From: Thermodesulfobacteriota bacterium
GTDB lineage: Bacteria; Desulfobacterota; UBA8473
Length of the DNA: 64,000 bases
Direction of reading: 5' to 3'
Assembly: GCA_040757775.1 (NCBI GenBank)
Contig: JBFLWQ010000003.1
Location: 62,001-126,000, forward strand
Shown here: positions 60,339-64,000 of the stretch, one piece after another
How positions within the stretch are numbered: the stretch's first letter is position 1
Layout of the letters: the number at the start of each line of letters is the position of its first letter
Program-made: the position numbers and the translations under genes
The notes under the pieces: generated by a model
The model's input: only the letters and a program-made list of their open reading frames with translations
The model's database searches: none
Told to the model about the DNA's origin: nothing

Positions 60339-62345
60339 TTATCTAGATTCAATCGAAACAGTATGAGGGAAATCCTTAAAACCTTCAATATATTGTGCAA
60401 AGGTCCCGTTACTTGTCTCCAACAATTCGCTAAATATTTTTTTGATTCTAACAAAACAGTTTCCATCGAATTCAGGTCCTGCATAATGATTTCTTCTTAT
60501 TTCTTTGATTACCTTTTCAGGGAAGCCGTTTTCTAATCCATAGTTCAAGTATGCTACGAGTTCTTCCTGGTTTCTGGCGACTAACCGATGATAGTATTTT
60601 CTATAAATGTGATATTCCCCCAATTGACGTAAATCGTAATAAGTGACAGGTATGCCTGCTATCAGGGCTTCACCGCCCAGACTGCTTGAATTAGTACAGA
60701 TACACCAATCAATTACTGAAAGAAGATCATATGGGTCCATAGCTGGGTCTATTAATATCCGGTCAGATGGAAAAGACAGTAATAAGTCCTGGAACTCCGG
60801 ATGTTTAAATTCATGATTAGTGCCCTTTGGCTTAACAAAAAGAAATATATCATCTCGCCCTTTTGCCCAGTCAAATACTACCCTGTAAAAATGCAAGAGG
60901 AGAGTCTTGGGAAATATATCATCTCGTCCTTTTGTCCAGTCAAATACTACCCTGTAAAAAAGTAAAAGAAGAGCCTTAATCTTGGTAGGGTGACTATCCT
61001 TGCTAAAAAATGAAGTTGCGAATACTGCAATTATCTTTCTTCCTTTATCTTTTATTTCCTTGGTCCAATCAAATTCATTTTTTTTTGCCATGTTTAAGTA
61101 AATATGATCTGTATTCGGGGGTCCCACTATAGGTATATTTCTAATTCCTTTCATAAACGGCCCATGTTTCTTTATATAAAAGTCTCCCCACATAAAGAAA
61201 TAATCGAATACATCCCCGTATAGTTGCGGTCCAAGTGTGATAATATCGCCATGGCACATGGAAACGGTTTTGATATCCTTCTTGTTAGCAACGATTGTCA
61301 GGACGTGGTAAAATAACGGGTAATCAGTTCTGAAAACAATGACCTTTACTGTGATGTATTGCAATAGTAACTCTGCCTTAATAATGTTTGGAACAATCAT
61401 TGTAATCCATAGAGCAATCATTGAATTGCTTTCTTTTTGAAAAAGATTGAATATAAAGGTTGGTAACAATAACTTATAGTATCTATTCAGGAAATTGGTA
61501 AAATATTTCAAATCCATTTTTATTTCACTATGATCTAGGAGGATACCTCCGTTGTCTTCTAAGTAATCTTTTTTTTCCTGGTTAAATCGTTCAAATGAAC
61601 TGGCATGTATCGCCTGATCGATTCTGAACACACCATTTTTAAAATATAAGAAATCACTCCATACCCTTTTTTCCAGGAATCCAAACCGATGTTCGAAGAA
61701 TATCTCTCTTTCTATAGGTTTTTCTTTCTGGGAAAGAATGACATTGTTGGAGATCAATTTCTTAACAAAAAGCAGAAATGGGAAAACAGTTGCTATAACA
61801 ATCATAACCATTCTTTTGATTGTTTCGGTAATATAATGTGCCCATAAAGATGGCTTCACAAGACTAACATTACTTCCAGCATACAGCTCATGAACATATT
61901 TTGAGAGAAACACGTTTGAGGAAGGAACAATTTTAACTTTACAATCAGGGTTTCTTTTCCCAATCTCCCTTGCAAAAAAATAAACCTTTAATATTTTGAA
62001 GAAGTAATCAGCTGCCATTTTTTTTACAGGATGGATATATCTTTCGTCTTCACCAAATTTTATAAGGCATTTTGCTAGCCTAACGTTATTTTCTGTAAAA
62101 TACCTTTCTGTCCATTGAACTGCCGACTCGATTATTTCGAAATATAAAGCAGGGAAATCAGAATAGGACAATCCTTTCAGGTTAAATGTTGTTGTTATCA
62201 ACCTAGGCAGCCTATTGTTCCTATTATTTTTTTCAATATAATATACTGTTCGAAATCTAAATTTTGTTATGACCAGAAACACAAAACTGAAAAGATTTAA
62301 TTTCTCAAGGATTAGTATTTTCGGTAATTTTTTCAAGGCGTTCAA
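60339..62345 (-). CDS. Large uncharacterised surface-carbohydrate protein, possible transferase, with internal duplication
   Basis: 668 residues from TTG 62345, which has GGGA upstream. A hydrophobic stretch lies near residue 190 (MVMIVIATVFPFLLFVKKLI). The C-terminal half is transferase-like: SMCHGDIITLGPQLYGD, VFATSFFSKDSHPT, FVKPKGTNHEF and NSSSLGGEALIAGIPVTYYD, where a Ser-rich loop precedes Glu as in GT-B capsule and sialyl-type enzymes. A 23-residue segment (FYRVVFDWTKGRDDIF...) is tandemly repeated. I know no family name. Location beside NeuB-NeuC-NeuD genes suggests transfer of their product. Confidence 0.58.
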   Translation of the reverse strand: MNALKKLPKILILEKLNLFSFVFLVITKFRFRTVYYIEKNNRNNRLPRLITTTFNLKGLSYSDFPALYFEIIESAVQWTERYFTENNVRLAKCLIKFGEDERYIHPVKKMAADYFFKILKVYFFAREIGKRNPDCKVKIVPSSNVFLSKYVHELYAGSNVSLVKPSLWAHYITETIKRMVMIVIATVFPFLLFVKKLISNNVILSQKEKPIEREIFFEHRFGFLEKRVWSDFLYFKNGVFRIDQAIHASSFERFNQEKKDYLEDNGGILLDHSEIKMDLKYFTNFLNRYYKLLLPTFIFNLFQKESNSMIALWITMIVPNIIKAELLLQYITVKVIVFRTDYPLFYHVLTIVANKKDIKTVSMCHGDIITLGPQLYGDVFDYFFMWGDFYIKKHGPFMKGIRNIPIVGPPNTDHIYLNMAKKNEFDWTKEIKDKGRKIIAVFATSFFSKDSHPTKIKALLLLFYRVVFDWTKGRDDIFPKTLLLHFYRVVFDWAKGRDDIFLFVKPKGTNHEFKHPEFQDLLLSFPSDRILIDPAMDPYDLLSVIDWCICTNSSSLGGEALIAGIPVTYYDLRQLGEYHIYRKYYHRLVARNQEELVAYLNYGLENGFPEKVIKEIRRNHYAGPEFDGNCFVRIKKIFSELLETSNGTFAQYIEGFKDFPHTVSIESR
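60842..60979. repeat. In-frame 69-bp tandem duplication within the large transferase-like gene
   Basis: The segments 60842-60910 and 60911-60979 match in about 60 of 69 positions by eye, most strongly in the first 50. Each encodes 23 residues including FYRVVFDW(T/A)KGRDDIF. The high similarity suggests a fairly recent duplication that kept the frame. Confidence 0.8.
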
Positions 62346-62366
62346 ACGTCGTTCCCTTTCAACCCA

Positions 62367-63845
62367 CTAGGTGATCCTGTGAGATAGTATCTTTTTTATG
62401 CGGAGTAACGGAGAAGAAGTGGGAGGGATGATCACAATTGCTTTCGCTTGGTGGTCCGTAATCTTCTCTAAACTCTCCTTATGAAGAGCCAATTCTTTTA
62501 TATATGTGTTGCCTATTTTAACCACAGGAAAAGTAATATCTGCCCACTCCACCAGATCAAATATGAAAGGAGACATTACGCCATGTGGGGCATCTGCCAG
62601 TACATAATCGTATTTGGAAAAATCTCCTGAACCCAGATTTTTTTCAGACGTACTTTTTAGATTAATGGTATTAGAAGGATTAGCCATTAACTTTTTATGT
62701 ATCTCCTCATATATCTTCTGATTGTCAGTATTGTAGTTAATCACTAAAACCTTTCTGCCTATTTCGGATAATGCCTTTCCGATTTTACAGATCAAGATGG
62801 TTTTCTCAGGATTCTCATCCATACTACTGAAGACTATCTTTCGTGGGCATGTATCATCATTGACCATAAAGGAGCTTTCTATGTTTTTTCTTATTATTTT
62901 TTCTTCTTCTGAAATATACATTGTTTCAGCAAGGTTTTTCCTCCCTCTCCAGTTTAGGGTTAAGGTGCCTGAGATGGGCATACCTATCTTATCTATAGCT
63001 TCCATTTCGTAGATTCTTTTATCCAGAGCTTCCAGAGCGAAAGCCAATAATATACCGATGGTGAGACCAATCAGTGCCCATGTTAAGGCTATTTTTCTCC
63101 TCTGGGGTCCTACAGGTACTTCAGGTATAAGGGCACTATCCAATACCGTGAAGTTGGAATATGTATCTTCTTCAAGTTTGGCTAAATCATACTGCTGGAT
63201 AGAGGATTGGCGGACTGCCTCTAGTGCCAGTACATTTGAGAATTGCCTTTTATAATTTTCAAACCTTATTGTATTGTCACGGAGTAATGCCTCGCTTCTT
63301 TTGATCTTTTCTCTTAAACCGTCTCTGTACGTTTTGAAATTTTTTTCCAAATAATTCCTTAAAGCCACCGGATAATAATTGGCTATGTCAGCTGCCTTTT
63401 TGGGGTTGGCTGACTCGTATGTTACGACAATCGTTCCCTCAGAATCAGCGGCATTGACAGACCCTTTGATAGACAGGGCAGCCTTCTCAACCGGTTCTCC
63501 TTTGGCCAGATTAAAGTGTCTGACTACATCTTCTGCTACTACCCTGCTTTTCAGTATAGTAATGAGATTCTGGCCGGGTCCGCCAGCCGGCCTGATGCCT
63601 AAAGCAGGCATCTGAGTTCCCGCAAGATTACCCAGTGCTTGCGAAAGCCCAGTCATTTGAGGGGCTGAGCCACTGGGCAGTATTATAGTTGTAGATGCCC
63701 TGTAGATATTGGGAAGTTTCTTGGCGTAAAATACAGCTCCAATGGAAAAAGCCAGTATACAGATGATAATATAGATTTTCCTTCTATTAAGGATTCTCAA
63801 ATATCTTAAGAGAATGCCAAAATAATCGTCTTCATTTTTGGCCAT
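62367..63845 (-). CDS. Wzz/PCP chain-length protein with degenerate tyrosine-kinase-like domain
   Basis: 492 residues from ATG 63845 (AGAGG seven bases upstream); a longer frame to 63962 overlaps the next gene and is rejected. Membrane segments lie at about 24-40 and 252-272, enclosing a periplasmic coiled-coil region with a PCP motif (IYRASTTIILP) and a proline-rich PEVPVGPQRR before the second span. A cytoplasmic BY-kinase-like domain follows, but the Walker A glycines are lost (SSMDENPEKT) and Walker A-prime reads VLVINYNTD. No Tyr cluster at the C-terminus. It likely sets glycan chain length, without normal kinase activity. Confidence 0.88.
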   Translation of the reverse strand: MAKNEDDYFGILLRYLRILNRRKIYIIICILAFSIGAVFYAKKLPNIYRASTTIILPSGSAPQMTGLSQALGNLAGTQMPALGIRPAGGPGQNLITILKSRVVAEDVVRHFNLAKGEPVEKAALSIKGSVNAADSEGTIVVTYESANPKKAADIANYYPVALRNYLEKNFKTYRDGLREKIKRSEALLRDNTIRFENYKRQFSNVLALEAVRQSSIQQYDLAKLEEDTYSNFTVLDSALIPEVPVGPQRRKIALTWALIGLTIGILLAFALEALDKRIYEMEAIDKIGMPISGTLTLNWRGRKNLAETMYISEEEKIIRKNIESSFMVNDDTCPRKIVFSSMDENPEKTILICKIGKALSEIGRKVLVINYNTDNQKIYEEIHKKLMANPSNTINLKSTSEKNLGSGDFSKYDYVLADAPHGVMSPFIFDLVEWADITFPVVKIGNTYIKELALHKESLEKITDHQAKAIVIIPPTSSPLLRIKKILSHRIT

Positions 63846-63879
63846 AGTAATACCTCTTTCTTGTTTTCTTGAAGATAAT

Positions 63880-64000
63880 CTACCCAAGACCCTCCATAAT
63901 GCCAAACACATCAAAAACGCTTGGATTTTCAGGGATATAATAACCCTCAGAGCCTTTGACAATTAAGAAGGCATCATTCTGTGTATGTTTCCCGGTAAAG
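63880..64000 (-). CDS. C-terminus of an alkaline-phosphatase / type I phosphodiesterase-like protein (runs off window)
   Basis: The last 39 codons before a TAG at 63880-63882 encode a tail with FTGKHTQNDAFLIVKGSEG and SVFDVFGIMEGLG. This follows the pattern G-x-H-x-x-x-(G/D)-x-F/L-I-x-x-G then a (V/I)xD(V/I)xxxx-(M/L)xGL end seen in the alkaline-phosphatase superfamily nucleotide pyrophosphatase/phosphodiesterase group, where the His binds metal. The gene ends 34 bases before the PCP start and is probably part of the same operon. Only the tail is visible, so the call is tentative. Confidence 0.5.
   Translation of the reverse strand, partial: FTGKHTQNDAFLIVKGSEGYYIPENPSVFDVFGIMEGLG

Noticed and set aside
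21906-62345. The two large transferase-like proteins as duplicates because both frames span 668 codons
   Set aside because: The equal length comes from using a GTG start in one of them; the sequences do not align beyond a vague C-terminal loop.

Overview
The window is one continuous surface-polysaccharide (O-antigen, capsule or exopolysaccharide) biosynthesis locus. Every gene I can support lies on the minus strand, so transcription runs from high to low coordinates. It enters through the tail of an alkaline-phosphatase-like gene and a Wzz/PCP chain-length protein (63.9-62.4 kb) and leaves through an asparagine-synthase-type amidotransferase (0.8-2.7 kb) and a truncated carA (1-479). Base composition is AT-leaning, about 40% G+C by eye. 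Shine-Dalgarno sites are often clear, several genes start with TTG or GTG, and many neighbours overlap by ATGA. KdsB-, KdsC- and NeuB-type genes and a PCP protein point to a diderm bacterium. Dispersed palindromic repeats and a four-helix-bundle (23S-IVS type) remnant recall uncultivated anaerobic or groundwater lineages, but the sequence alone does not fix the phylum. I saw no rRNA, tRNA, CRISPR array or intact transposase.

Layout, in transcription order. (1) 64.0-59.1 kb: PCP co-polymerase with a degenerate kinase domain, a large transferase-like protein with a recent 69-bp internal duplication, and an SQD1-like SDR. (2) 59.1-53.6 kb: a nonulosonic (sialic/legionaminic-type) pathway with DegT aminotransferase, NeuD acetyltransferase, NeuC hydrolysing epimerase, NeuB synthase with SAF domain, and an unusual CBS-SDR fusion. 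(3) 53.5-37.1 kb: a second ulosonic/amino-sugar block with two B12-type radical SAM proteins, two paralogous 2-hydroxyacid dehydrogenases flanking a NeuA-type cytidylyltransferase, a KdsC-like phosphatase, a short NeuB, two class III aminotransferases, a second NeuA-type enzyme, an AAC(3)-type acetyltransferase and a PtmA-like SDR. (4) 37.1-34.3 kb: an ABC exporter and an FkbM methyltransferase. (5) 34.2-29.4 kb: a CDP-6-deoxyhexose branch (RfbF, RfbG, cupin epimerase, SDR) with no RfbH, then GT2, acetyltransferase and GT4. (6) 28.2-18.4 kb: an HpcH/HpaI aldolase, two divergent KdsB-type cytidylyltransferases around an SDR, a zinc-ribbon methyltransferase, an uncharacterised transferase-like protein, a phosphoglycerate-dehydrogenase-like enzyme, a HAD phosphatase and two SDRs. 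(7) 18.4-13.4 kb: two GT2 enzymes and two large GT-C-like membrane proteins. (8) 13.4-8.6 kb: an antibiotic-style deoxyamino-sugar module (FdtA-type ketoisomerase, NDP-hexose 2,3-dehydratase, Gfo/Idh/MocA oxidoreductase, DegT aminotransferase, methyltransferase). (9) 8.6-0.8 kb: a membrane protein, two GT4 glycosyltransferases, a UDP-galactopyranose-mutase-like flavoprotein, an RmlD-like reductase and AsnB.

Together these genes would make at least three or four rare activated sugars: one or two CMP-nonulosonates, an uncertain CMP-ulosonate from the aldolase block, a CDP-6-deoxyhexose and a deoxyaminohexose. GT2, GT4 and GT-C enzymes would then assemble and export them. The most interesting parts are the aldolase/double-KdsB block, the double-aminotransferase/short-NeuB/paired-dehydrogenase block, the CBS-SDR fusion, and enzymes with altered catalytic residues (His to Lys in a hydroxyacid dehydrogenase, Lys to His in an SDR).
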